64,000 nucleotides of DNA from assembly GCF_004349265.1 (NCBI RefSeq), contig NZ_SMFL01000004.1, positions 219,150-283,149 of the forward strand, read 5' to 3'. The notes under the pieces were generated by a model. That model was not told where the DNA came from, did not search any database, and saw only the letters and a list, made by a program, of their open reading frames with translations. The DNA comes from Dyadobacter psychrotolerans (GTDB taxonomy: Bacteria > Bacteroidota > Bacteroidia > Cytophagales > Spirosomataceae). The position numbers were made by a program, and so were the translations under genes. Shown here piece after piece: positions 7,752 through 16,656 of the stretch (within the stretch, counting starts at the first letter, position 1; the number at the start of each line of letters is the position of its first letter).

Positions 7752-10700
7752 TTATACAGTTTGCAGTTCCGCAGACTTCATGATCGCTTTAATTCCTCTG
7801 AGTGGCACCATTACCCAACCAGGTCTGTTGTTAAGCTCATAATTTAGCTCATAAACAGCCTTCTGCAGTAGGAATGTTTGTACCAATACCTCTAAGTCTT
7901 CTTTGTTCTGAGGAATAATCATCGTGTCCTTCACCGTTTCCAGATACGATTTCATAAAAAATCCACTCATGTAATGGTACCATTGCTCCACATAAGGAAG
8001 CAGTTTGTTGATATCCTCAGGCCTGATCTGATTATCCAGGAACAAACTGCCATAGGCTGCGTAATGCAGTGAGCGGAGCATTCCTGTTACATCGCGCAGT
8101 GCCGAACGTTTTAACCGTCTTTCGCTGTAACTTAACGCGGGTTCACCTTCAAAATCCAGAATAATAAAATCCTTACCTGTAAACAAAACCTGCCCCAGGT
8201 GATAATCGCCATGGATACGAATTTTGTAAGCATCGATTTTACGCGAATGAATTTTTTTCATTTTGGTTAAAATCTGATCCTTCATGGCCAAAATTTCCTC
8301 TGCTTCCTGTTTTACGGCATCCGGAAGTTTTTTAACATTTCGGCCTAGACTCTGGAAAGCCACACGGACCAGGGATTGAAGCGAAGAGAAGATCGAGCGC
8401 TGGTAGTGAAGAGAGAATTCTTCAGGCTCAAAGTCGGGATTGCCATTCGACGAAGCGAGCGCCATATGCATTTCGCCTGTCCTACGACCCAGTAACCGGA
8501 CTTGTTCTGCAACAGTTATGTCGATTAAATCTTTAAAAGCCTCAGGAACATCTTCATAACCAACCGGGTCGGTAAGACTTCCGCGGAGTTCTGTGGGAAG
8601 CGGTATATCAGCTCCCAAAAGAATTTTTTCGTTGAAGCTATCCAGCCTGTCGAGCATATTTGCCCAGGCATCTGTGCTATTACCAACCAGCTCCTGCATC
8701 ATGCCCAGGACCATCGAATCCTTATTGTATTTCCATTCAATTGCTCCTACAAAACCTGGTATATTTTTGAATTTGGCTTCATGAGTCAAAAAATGGGTAA
8801 TCTCCATATCAGGATTTATAGCCCGGTCTACCTTACGATATAGCTTAAAGAAATACTTGCCGTCGTAGGTAATCGAAGTATTGCTCATCTCGCCGGATAA
8901 AACCTTTGGCTTAATTTTCTCGTTTTCAATCAGGTGCGCTTTAAGATCCCTATTTCCCGAGAAGTGTATTTCACTCTGATACGATGGCACAGTATGATTT
9001 CTACCCATATTTTCAAGCAATGCCTGCTGCAATTCGAGCCCGTAAATAGCGTCAAACAAAACGCCCTGATCTTCGCTGCCAACCTGGATAAGAGAGATAA
9101 CTGCCTGTGGGCAATTTTCTTTCACACGATAAGCAAATGGTTCTTTGCCATAAGCAACAGGAAGCTGATACATTTCCGGAAGGCCGTCCTGGTAGGAAAC
9201 TTCCAAAAGAAAGATGTATGCCGGAGGATTACTTCCCAAAGGTATTGCAGCATGGGTAACAATCTTTACGCCAAGCATTCCTTTTCCTTTACCGCCAAAC
9301 CACCTCATTTTCATCAGGTAATCCGGCAGAAGACTTGTTTCGAGCCTCTCGATGACTGCCGGTTCCAAAAGATCTTTCCATTTGTCGATTTTTATCAGGG
9401 GCAGATCAATGCTTTGATCGATTTCAGGATGCGTTTTTTGTAAAATAAAGCTCTGACATCCATAGGCCTCAACTGTGAAAAAGTATGGGGTACCATCCTT
9501 TACTCCAGGAAACTTATTTTTACTATAAATCTCTACCGGCTGATATCCTTTGTATAAGTCCAGATCCAGCTCTACCGGCTGTGGAAAACGGGAAAGGTTG
9601 GCAATGACCAGCATGGTCTCCTCTTCGTATGATCTGGTAAAGGCCAGGATTTTAGAATTTTCAGAACTTAAAAACTTGATGTCACCGCGGCTGAAAGCTT
9701 TATATTTTTTTCTGGTGCTGATCATTTTTTTCATCCACCATAGCAGTGAGGATGAGTTGCGGGTTTGCAGCTCCACATTGACCGACTCATAATGATATTG
9801 CGGATCCAAAATCAAAGGCAGATACAAACGCTGAGGGTTGGCCTGGGAAAAACCGGCGTTTCTGTCTGGGCTCCATTGCATCGGCGTACGTACACCATCG
9901 CGGTCGCCCAGATAGAAATTATCACCCATTCCAATTTCGTCACCATAGTACAAAATCGGGGTTCCGGGAAAAGTGAACAGCAGTGAATTAAGAAGCTCAA
10001 TTTTTTTACGGTTGTTTTCCATCAGCGGAGCAAGCCTATGTCTGATCCCCAAATTGATTCGTGCCTTTGGGTCCTTGACATAAACTTTATACATATAATC
10101 CCGCTCCTCATCTGTCACCATTTCCAGGGTAAGCTCATCGTGATTACGAAGGAAAATTCCCCACTGGCAATTTTCGGGAATAGCAGGGGTCTGATCAAAG
10201 ATGTCGGTGATTGGATATCTGTCTTCCATTTGCAGCGACATAAACATGCGCGGCATGATCGGGAAGTGGTAATTCATCTGGCATTCGTCCCCATCGCCAA
10301 AGTAAGCCGCAGAATCTTCGGGCCACATATTTGCTTCTGCAAGAAGCAATGTTCCCGGAAAATTCTCATCGACGTACTTCCGTAATTTTTTCAGGTAGTC
10401 ATGTGTTTCGGGAAGATTTTCACAATTTGTACCGTCTCTCTCAAACAGATAGGGTACGGCATCCAGTCGGAAACCGTCCACGCCCATTTTACACCAGAAA
10501 GTCAGGATTTTTATTATTTCATCCTGAACCAGCGGGCTATCATAATTCAAATCCGGCTGATGGTGGAAAAAGCGGTGCCAATAATACTGTTGTGCTTCGC
10601 TATCCCAGGTCCAGTTGGATTTCTCATAATCCTGAAAAATGATCCGTGCATCCTTAAATTGTTTGGGATCATCGGTCCATACATAAAAGTTCCTTAAATC

Positions 10701-11090
10701 TGATCCCTTAGGCGCCTTACGTGCTCGTTGAAACCATGGGTGCTGGTCAGATGTATGATTAATAACCAGCTCGGTAATCACTTTCAGTCCTCTCTTATGA
10801 GCCTCTTTTAAAAAGGCTTTAAACTCTTTTATATCTCCATAGGAAGGATTGATTTTATAATAATCTGCAATGTCGTAACCATCATCACGTAGTGGTGATG
10901 GATAAAAAGGCAATAACCAGATGGCCGTTACCCCCAGATCCTGCAAATAGCCGAGTTGTTCCATCAGACCTTTGAAATCTCCGATTCCATCGCAGTTTCC
11001 ATCCTTGAAAGCTTTGATATGCAATTCATAAATGATCGCATCTTTATACCAATGCAGGTTTTCGTCGAGTATTACTTTTTTCTCTGGCAT
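7752..11090 (-). CDS. treS: Trehalose synthase-maltokinase fusion (TreS/Mak)
   Basis: About 1112 residues. The start at ATG 11088-11090 lies one base after the glgE stop; a longer frame from a TTG at 11114 would overlap glgE and is less likely. The N-terminal GH13 domain (to about 545) interconverts trehalose and maltose: it begins WYKDAIIYELHIKAF and shows DGFRLDAVPYLF, LLLAEANMWPED and FLRNHDELTLE. The C-terminal half is a maltokinase (Mak/Pep2-like, aminoglycoside-phosphotransferase fold): MRWFGGKGK at its start, the catalytic HGDYHLGQ and the metal-binding IILDFEGEP. The fusion would turn trehalose into maltose and then maltose-1-phosphate, the GlgE donor. TreS-Mak fusions are known in many phyla, so the role is well supported. 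Trehalose itself must come from elsewhere. Confidence 0.96.
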   Translation of the reverse strand: MPEKKVILDENLHWYKDAIIYELHIKAFKDGNCDGIGDFKGLMEQLGYLQDLGVTAIWLLPFYPSPLRDDGYDIADYYKINPSYGDIKEFKAFLKEAHKRGLKVITELVINHTSDQHPWFQRARKAPKGSDLRNFYVWTDDPKQFKDARIIFQDYEKSNWTWDSEAQQYYWHRFFHHQPDLNYDSPLVQDEIIKILTFWCKMGVDGFRLDAVPYLFERDGTNCENLPETHDYLKKLRKYVDENFPGTLLLAEANMWPEDSAAYFGDGDECQMNYHFPIMPRMFMSLQMEDRYPITDIFDQTPAIPENCQWGIFLRNHDELTLEMVTDEERDYMYKVYVKDPKARINLGIRHRLAPLMENNRKKIELLNSLLFTFPGTPILYYGDEIGMGDNFYLGDRDGVRTPMQWSPDRNAGFSQANPQRLYLPLILDPQYHYESVNVELQTRNSSSLLWWMKKMISTRKKYKAFSRGDIKFLSSENSKILAFTRSYEEETMLVIANLSRFPQPVELDLDLYKGYQPVEIYSKNKFPGVKDGTPYFFTVEAYGCQSFILQKTHPEIDQSIDLPLIKIDKWKDLLEPAVIERLETSLLPDYLMKMRWFGGKGKGMLGVKIVTHAAIPLGSNPPAYIFLLEVSYQDGLPEMYQLPVAYGKEPFAYRVKENCPQAVISLIQVGSEDQGVLFDAIYGLELQQALLENMGRNHTVPSYQSEIHFSGNRDLKAHLIENEKIKPKVLSGEMSNTSITYDGKYFFKLYRKVDRAINPDMEITHFLTHEAKFKNIPGFVGAIEWKYNKDSMVLGMMQELVGNSTDAWANMLDRLDSFNEKILLGADIPLPTELRGSLTDPVGYEDVPEAFKDLIDITVAEQVRLLGRRTGEMHMALASSNGNPDFEPEEFSLHYQRSIFSSLQSLVRVAFQSLGRNVKKLPDAVKQEAEEILAMKDQILTKMKKIHSRKIDAYKIRIHGDYHLGQVLFTGKDFIILDFEGEPALSYSERRLKRSALRDVTGMLRSLHYAAYGSLFLDNQIRPEDINKLLPYVEQWYHYMSGFFMKSYLETVKDTMIIPQNKEDLEVLVQTFLLQKAVYELNYELNNRPGWVMVPLRGIKAIMKSAELQTV

Positions 11091-11091
11091 A

Positions 11092-13056
11092 TTAGTTCTG
11101 ATTAGTCTTTTCAATTTTAAAAATATGAGCCGGCATGTCGTAAGGATTTAGCTGGATGAAATTATATTCTCCCTGCCAGTGATATTTTTCACCACTTAGC
11201 ATATCCTTAACGGTATAACTGCTGTCATAAGGCATACCGAAACGTTCCAGAGGGACTCTGATATGTGCTCCCTGGGTATTGAAAGCATCCAGGTTTACTG
11301 CTATGATCAGCGAATTTGAAGTTTCTGCATCTGTTTTGGAGTAGCAGATAACCTGATCATTATTGGTTTGTGTAAAATCAATATTCCAGGTTGTCTGTAA
11401 AGCAGGATTTTCTTTTCGGATATGGTTAACAAGGGTTATTATTTCTCTTGTGCGGCTGTATCGTTCCCAGTTCCAGTGTTTTATTTCGTATTTTTCATTA
11501 TCGGTATATTCTTCCTTTCCCGGATGTGGTGTATTTACTCCATATTCATAAACAGGCCCGTAAAGCCCATAATTGGACGACATCGTCGCTGCCAGTATCA
11601 ACCTCATAATATGTGCGTTTTCACCGCCTTCAACCAAATGGTGCGGTAAGATATCAGGTGTGTTTGGCCAGAAATTGGGCCGGAAATAATATTGGAGGTC
11701 GGTCTTTGTCAGTTCGGTCAGGTACTGCTCGAATTCCCATTTCGAATTTCTCCAGGTAAAGTAGCTGTATGATTGGTTGAATCCCGATTTTGCCAGCTTC
11801 TCCATGACACGTGGCCGGGTGAAAGCTTCCGCTAAAAAGATGACTTCGGGGTACTTTTGTCTCACCTCCCCGATCATCCATTCCCAAAATGCAAAGGATT
11901 TTGTATGCGGATTATCGATCCTGAAAATGCGGACACCTTTTTCAATCCAGTAATCAATCACACTTTTAAGCTCCCTCCAAAGATTCGGCCAGTCTTCTGT
12001 TTCAAAGTTAAAAGGGAGAATATCCTCATATTTTTTTGGCGGGTTCTCAGCGTACTGCACAGTTCCATCCGGCCGCCACTTAAACCATTGCGGATGCTCT
12101 TTTACATAAGGGTGATCAGGGGCACACTGATAGGCAATGTCCATTGCAATTTCGATATTCATATCTTTGGCAGCATCAACCAATTCTACAAAATCTTCGA
12201 TTGTACCCAGCTCAGGATGTATCGCTTTATGCCCTCCAAGTCTGTTTCCGATTGCCCAGGGGGACCCCGGATCTTCGTCATCGGGTGTGAGTGAATTGTT
12301 TTTTCCTTTTCTCTTTTGCTCGCCAATCGGATGGATTGGTGGGAAGTAGAGTGTATCAAAACCCATTTTGGCAATGCCGGGAAGCAGTTTTTTTACATCC
12401 TGAAAGTTTCCGTGCCTGCCAGGTTCCGTTGAAGCGGACCTTGGAAACAACTCATACCAAGTGCTGAAGCCCGCTTTTTTTCTTTCAACTTCTATTTTAT
12501 AGATATCCGGGGATTTACTTATCAGATCTTTTTCACGGAGACTGCGCATAACGGCAGCGATCTCATTGCCTAAAGCAATACTTATTGCCGATTCGATGTC
12601 TGGTGCCAATCCGATTTGTTCAATCCAGTGCTCTATGTTGTTCTTCGTCTGCTCATCGGCCAAAGTCAGCGCATGAGAAAGCATATCAGATCCGATCTGT
12701 AATTCGACGGAGACATCCTGGTTGGCGTCATATTTTTTAACCAATCCTTTTTTCCAGCTTGTGAAATGATCAATCCAGCCAATGACCTGAAACTCATGCA
12801 AGCCTGTTTTTTCAAGCGGCAGCGTCACTTGCCAACGATCATTCACCAAAAAAACCATCGGAAACTCTGTCCAGTGCTGCTGATCCGTTTGTTTTAATAA
12901 AATACTTGCGGCGATTTCATCATGGCCGTCTGTAAAGATATCTGCTGCTACAGTTAGGGATTCTCCGATTGCTCGTTTTGCGGGAAACCTTCCACCTTCG
13001 ATCTGGGGAGTTACGCCGGAAATTATTACCCTTTCTCTGCCATTAAGAATGTTCAT
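11092..13056 (-). CDS. glgE: Alpha-1,4-glucan:maltose-1-phosphate maltosyltransferase GlgE (GH13_3)
   Basis: 654 residues, the usual GlgE length. It transfers maltosyl units from alpha-maltose-1-phosphate to the non-reducing end of an alpha-1,4-glucan. The N-terminal beta domain and helical insertion (to about 200) are followed by the catalytic barrel. Visible family signatures: YELFPRSAS, TLYFPPIHPIGEQKRKG, GVRIFRIDNPHTKSFAFWEW (nucleophile Asp in FRIDNPHTK), VIFLAEAFTRP (acid/base Glu) and NFWPNTPDILP. It is first in the glgE-treS/mak-glgB operon, so its promoter lies in the 210 nt upstream. No glgA or glgC is in the window; whether the classical ADP-glucose route also exists cannot be judged here. 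Confidence 0.97.
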   Translation of the reverse strand: MNILNGRERVIISGVTPQIEGGRFPAKRAIGESLTVAADIFTDGHDEIAASILLKQTDQQHWTEFPMVFLVNDRWQVTLPLEKTGLHEFQVIGWIDHFTSWKKGLVKKYDANQDVSVELQIGSDMLSHALTLADEQTKNNIEHWIEQIGLAPDIESAISIALGNEIAAVMRSLREKDLISKSPDIYKIEVERKKAGFSTWYELFPRSASTEPGRHGNFQDVKKLLPGIAKMGFDTLYFPPIHPIGEQKRKGKNNSLTPDDEDPGSPWAIGNRLGGHKAIHPELGTIEDFVELVDAAKDMNIEIAMDIAYQCAPDHPYVKEHPQWFKWRPDGTVQYAENPPKKYEDILPFNFETEDWPNLWRELKSVIDYWIEKGVRIFRIDNPHTKSFAFWEWMIGEVRQKYPEVIFLAEAFTRPRVMEKLAKSGFNQSYSYFTWRNSKWEFEQYLTELTKTDLQYYFRPNFWPNTPDILPHHLVEGGENAHIMRLILAATMSSNYGLYGPVYEYGVNTPHPGKEEYTDNEKYEIKHWNWERYSRTREIITLVNHIRKENPALQTTWNIDFTQTNNDQVICYSKTDAETSNSLIIAVNLDAFNTQGAHIRVPLERFGMPYDSSYTVKDMLSGEKYHWQGEYNFIQLNPYDMPAHIFKIEKTNQN

Positions 13057-13266
13057 AGATGCTGATTTATATTCCTCAGTTTGTGACCAAGTACCATCGT
13101 GTTCAAAAGCTATGCCTGAAAATCAGAAATTTGCTTATTTCAGGCGGCGGTTTACTATTTATCTCTTGTGGAATGATTGTTGTACGGTGCGACTCTATAA
13201 GCGGTATTTTCGGATTAGAAGGGAAGTTTACGATTTGAATCACACCAATAGCTAACTCACTGCCAC

Positions 13267-13730
13267 ATGGAGCCTAAAAAGGAGTTATAAATCGTAGACG
13301 ATTCAGAAGATCAAAGGTTTTTAATACAAAATATTTTACAAAATTCCTTCCTGAGTATCCTGTCCGACTGTTTGAGGGAGGTGAGCAGTTGTATCATTAT
13401 CTTATTCAGCAGTCAAGTCCTAATTTCATGGGCTTACTGCCAGGTTTAATTATTTTGAATTTTAGAATGCCGGTTCTTAACGGATATGAGCTTTTAAAAC
13501 TGTTGCGGCAAACGCCGGATAATGCTCACACGCAGTGGAGAACTTTGCCAATTGTAATGATGACCAGCGAGAACGTCTCAGAGGAGGTTAAGCAATGTTA
13601 CCAGGCCGGGGCGAATTCATTTGTTACCAAACCAATTATTTTTGAAGAATTAAGGGAGTTGATGGAAACAATCTGTCATTACTGGCTGGATAGTAACCTT
13701 GTAGCGGCGGCAAGTAGTGAACTGCACTAG
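13267..13730 (+). pseudogene. Degenerate single-domain response regulator (CheY-like)
   Basis: An ATG at 13267 begins MEPKKEL, then TAA at 13288-13290, then the frame resumes as IVDDSEDQRFLIQN, a clear receiver start with its acidic pair. Near 13350 the frame shifts: the sequence reads as if one base is missing between FLIQNILQNSF and PEYPVRLFEGG, and the rest of the domain continues in another frame to 13730. In that frame the phosphoacceptor position of the expected D-x-R-M-P motif is Asn (IILNFRMPVLNG), while the later Thr/Ser (MMTSE) and Lys (FVTKPI) sites remain. Two reading-frame lesions plus loss of the phosphoacceptor point to a decayed gene, not a sequencing slip alone. It is followed by a second decayed signalling gene. 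Confidence 0.8.
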
Positions 13731-13814
13731 TTACATCTCCAGGTTTAGAGAAGTCCAATAAGAATTAAAACTGACAATCTGCCGTCGCGTTACCATTTCA
13801 ATTGATCTGCGACT

Positions 13815-14262
13815 ATGGGAAACTGCGATATAATCGTAACCGGATCGTCTGCAGGAGGGGGAGTGCTTTAAAGGCCATTGTTGTCTCACTACCTGCAAAT
13901 TTTGATGCAACATTTATTGTGCAGCATATAGTGCCTGATACGCTAAGCTTATTGCCGGAAATACTTTCTTTTGATGGGAGCATTGTCGCAGCGCATGCCA
14001 GTGATTTGAAAACTCTGAGAAGGGCAAGATTTAAGTTATGAAATTCTCTTTTGCAAGCCTTACTTAGAGGATAGAAATGAAATTATGGGAAGCAGTGAAA
14101 AGTGTGGTTGCGATTGGCATGCTACCAGAAGAAAACACCAGGGAATTGGAAGGCAGCAGGGATCCGGCAAATGCGAAAGACTTTTTAGAAAAAGCAGCAA
14201 TTGCCAGAGACAGAGCAAAACGGCTGGATGCTTTTATTTTTGAGTGTGATCAGAGGGTATAG
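13815..14262 (+). pseudogene. Degenerate CheB-type methylesterase gene with internal deletion
   Basis: Three pieces in three frames. From ATG 13815 comes MGNCDIIVTGSSAGG, the CheB nucleophile loop, broken by a shift in a G-rich run near 13855. The next frame gives ALKAIVVSLPANFDATFIVQ, the QHIV histidine region and an EILSFDG segment, ending at 14041. After a gap lacking the core with the catalytic Asp motif, 14077-14262 encodes LWEAVKSVV...NTRELEG and a helical tail (AKDFLEKAAIARDRAKRLDAF), typical of the C-terminus of about 330-residue stand-alone CheB proteins. The whole remnant spans only about 149 codons, so more than half of a normal gene is gone. It follows the broken receiver gene by 84 nt, and the two probably once formed one operon. 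Confidence 0.78.
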
Positions 14263-14322
14263 ACATTTTGACGAATATTAAGCCTACCTTCACCACATAA
14301 AGGCGAGTAGCCATTTCTGTTA

Positions 14323-14916
14323 TTGTATACAAACTTCAATAAGCTCATTGATAGCTTCTTAGAAAATAATGTTGGTATTGCCGACCAATTTCTAAGCGAA
14401 TCTCTGGCAAAGAATTTAAAAGAGAACCTCATAGCGCTTTACAAAAAAAATATGTTTCTGCCAGCGGGAACCGGAAACGATAAGCAGATCAATCATAACC
14501 GGCTGGTAAGAAGCGATGTCATTTACTGGCTGGACAGGAGTCATAAAGATGCAGTAGAAAATGAATTTTTCGACTTGATTGATGATTTCGTGAGTTACTT
14601 AAACCGAACCTGTTACACAGGAATTACCGGTTATGAATTTCACTACACCATGTACGATAAAGGAAGTTTCTATAAAAAGCATCTGGATCAGTTCCGAAAT
14701 AATGACAGCCGGAAGTATTCCATGATTATGTACCTTAATCCTGAATGGATGAAGGAGGATGGCGGGGAATTATGTATACATCATGATGACCATCTACAGA
14801 ATATTGATCCAACCAACCGCAAGAGTGTCTTTTTTAGAAGCAACGAAATCGAACATGAAGTTTTGCTAAGCAACAAGCCCAGACTTGGTTTGGCTGGTTG
14901 GTTTAAAGTCAACTGA
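14323..14916 (+). CDS. 2OG-Fe(II) oxygenase (prolyl-4-hydroxylase/SM-20-like)
   Basis: 197 residues. The fold is a double-stranded beta-helix dioxygenase using Fe(II) and 2-oxoglutarate. Visible ligands: the HxD of YKKHLDQF, the distal His of NEIEHEVLL and the 2OG-binding Arg of KPRLGLAGWF. YSMIMYLNPEW and GGELCIH are the usual strands between. The substrate is unknown; relatives hydroxylate prolyl residues or small molecules. The only in-frame starts after the upstream TAG at 14308 are CTG 14317 and TTG 14323, with no ATG before residue about 44, so the N-terminus rests on a TTG. It lies directly downstream of two decayed genes, so its original start region may have been altered. Confidence 0.82.
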   Translation: MYTNFNKLIDSFLENNVGIADQFLSESLAKNLKENLIALYKKNMFLPAGTGNDKQINHNRLVRSDVIYWLDRSHKDAVENEFFDLIDDFVSYLNRTCYTGITGYEFHYTMYDKGSFYKKHLDQFRNNDSRKYSMIMYLNPEWMKEDGGELCIHHDDHLQNIDPTNRKSVFFRSNEIEHEVLLSNKPRLGLAGWFKVN

Positions 14917-14923
14917 TCAGTGC

Positions 14924-15370
14924 TTACCTTTCAACCGTCTTCAACCCTCTGATAGCAAGAGCAGCTACTAACCCACCAAAAAGATACCAGGTAGCGGTTA
15001 AGACTTTTGTTTTCGTCGTTTTTGCCACCGGCGCTTCGTTCAAGCCAAGAGGTTTAGTTAAAAATACGGCTCCCGCCCCAGCCATGAGACCGTAACCGGC
15101 TCCACGCCATAGAATATCTTTTTCATTGCCTAAGCCAATTGCACTATAATACAGCGCATTGCTGATCAGATCGCCAGCAAGGGTTGCTGCGTACAAAGTA
15201 TTTCCTTTGGGTGCGTCGGCTCCTGTACTCTCAATTATATCTGTCAAAGCCTCTTCTCCCACCAAATCAATTCTTGGTGCTTCACTGTCAAAGCGCCGGA
15301 CCGTTTCATGCAGTATATTTAGCGCTAATGCGCCGGCAAGGCCGCCAGCCAGGTTTGTAATTTCTTTCAT
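14924..15370 (-). CDS. Small membrane protein of unknown function
   Basis: 148 residues with about four hydrophobic segments: residues about 7-22 (AGGLAGALALNIL), 60-78 (ATLAGDLISNALYYSAIGL), 87-105 (GAGYGLMAGAGAVFL) and 122-141 (TATWYLFGGLVAALAIRGL). Gly/Ala-rich helices and an acidic loop (SEAPRIDLVGEEALTDIIE) are the only other features. It follows the YihY/BrkB gene by 11 nt on the same strand and is probably co-transcribed. I do not recognise the family. Its convergent neighbour ends 7 nt away. Confidence 0.7.
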   Translation of the reverse strand: MKEITNLAGGLAGALALNILHETVRRFDSEAPRIDLVGEEALTDIIESTGADAPKGNTLYAATLAGDLISNALYYSAIGLGNEKDILWRGAGYGLMAGAGAVFLTKPLGLNEAPVAKTTKTKVLTATWYLFGGLVAALAIRGLKTVER

Positions 15371-15381
15371 TTTCTTTGCTG

Positions 15382-16656
15382 TTAATGTTGGGATGAATTA
15401 TTGTTTATCATGACTTTTCGCAGTTTGGCCATTATTTGTTTACCATATATTATCGTGAGTGAAAACACGACGAGTGTTAATCCCAGCAAGACAACGTAAC
15501 CCAGGTAATCACTATTGAACAGGCGGTTTAGCAGCTGACCGATAAGCAGCACAAATACAATTATCACGATGAATGCAATGAGTGCTACAACACCATAAAA
15601 AAAAGCAGGCGTGGCTAGTGTTGTGATTCTGGCCTTGATTTCACCTTTTACTGCCGCGATTTTTACGTCTACCAGATTTGAGACTTTGTCAATGAGCCCA
15701 TTTTTTACAATCTTTTGAAGAATCGGCGCATTTGCTTTTTCTCCCGTTGTGCCGTCATGGGTTACCATTTCGTTTCTGACAATCAACACCGCATGTTCAT
15801 TTGGAGAGATGGCTTCTCCGTCTGATTTGGCGTAGACCTTGGTAAACTCTGCTCCGAAGTAAAGTATGATGGAAGAATAATAAACCCAGGTTAATAGTAT
15901 AACAATTGAAGCCGAAGTGCCGTAAGTCGCTCCCAGATCTGCTTTTCCGAGATAAAAACTGATTGCAAATTTTCCTATGGCAAACATGATGGCGGTAAAA
16001 GCTGCTCCGACAATACACTCCTTCCAGCGAACATGCCCATCTGGCAAAATTTTAAAAATTACACTAAAGAGGGCAGTGATAATAACCAGCACGAGAGCCA
16101 CATTAAGAACTGAGAATAGAATGACGGAAACTTCGGAGAAATAACGTTCCAGTCTGTGGCTGAGCAGATCTACAAAGGTGTTAACACCCAATGAAACGAT
16201 CAGAAGAAACCCCAGCGTGATGATAATCGAAAAGGAGAGAAGCCGGTTTTTGAGATACGCAAGCCAACTTTTTTTAGGCTTGGATTTAATTGACCAGATA
16301 TAATTGATCGAATCCTGAATTTCAGCGAAAACCCCTGTGGCTCCGATTAATAGAGTGACGATACCAATTACCGCGGCTGTTCCGGATTTGTTGGACACCT
16401 CCGCATTTTTAATAATTTCCTGAAGTTGCACAGCTGCGTCCTTACCCACCAGACCGGCAATCTGGCCAAATAATTGCCCTTGTGAAGCTTCTTTACCAAA
16501 AATGATACTTACAATCGAAATGATCACCAGAAGCATTGGTGCCAGGGAGAATACTGTATAATAGGATAAGGCCGCACTAAGTTTCAGTGCGTTGTCATTC
16601 ATAAATTCAGAAAAACTTTCTTTAACCAGCGAGAAGGTAAATTTGACCCTATTCAT
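15382..16656 (-). CDS. YihY/virulence factor BrkB family membrane protein
   Basis: 424 residues from ATG 16654-16656 (MNRVKFTF); an upstream ATG at 16713 would add a 19-residue extension without family support. The YihY core is recognisable: the amphipathic LVKESFSEFMNDNALKLSAA, then LSYYTVFSLAPMLLVII, TLLIGATGVFAEIQDSINYIW and the late TYGTSASIVILLTWVYYSSIILYFGAEFTKV. Six membrane helices make the core; a C-terminal extension (about 310-424) adds two further helices. Members were once called ribonuclease BN by mistake; the true function is unknown, possibly transport or envelope maintenance. It is followed by the small membrane protein gene. Confidence 0.9.
   Translation of the reverse strand: MNRVKFTFSLVKESFSEFMNDNALKLSAALSYYTVFSLAPMLLVIISIVSIIFGKEASQGQLFGQIAGLVGKDAAVQLQEIIKNAEVSNKSGTAAVIGIVTLLIGATGVFAEIQDSINYIWSIKSKPKKSWLAYLKNRLLSFSIIITLGFLLIVSLGVNTFVDLLSHRLERYFSEVSVILFSVLNVALVLVIITALFSVIFKILPDGHVRWKECIVGAAFTAIMFAIGKFAISFYLGKADLGATYGTSASIVILLTWVYYSSIILYFGAEFTKVYAKSDGEAISPNEHAVLIVRNEMVTHDGTTGEKANAPILQKIVKNGLIDKVSNLVDVKIAAVKGEIKARITTLATPAFFYGVVALIAFIVIIVFVLLIGQLLNRLFNSDYLGYVVLLGLTLVVFSLTIIYGKQIMAKLRKVMINNNSSQH

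Noticed and set aside
8934-9443. 169-codon plus-strand open frame inside treS/mak
   Set aside because: Fully within a conserved GH13/maltokinase gene on the other strand; the translation has no motif or leader and is a shadow.
11857-12294. 145-codon plus-strand open frame inside glgE
   Set aside because: Antisense to conserved glgE motifs; no start context or domain, so a shadow frame.
13049-13255. 68-codon plus-strand open frame just upstream of the decayed receiver
   Set aside because: Begins inside the glgE start region on the other strand and has no recognisable content; I considered whether it was part of the decayed operon but found no match.
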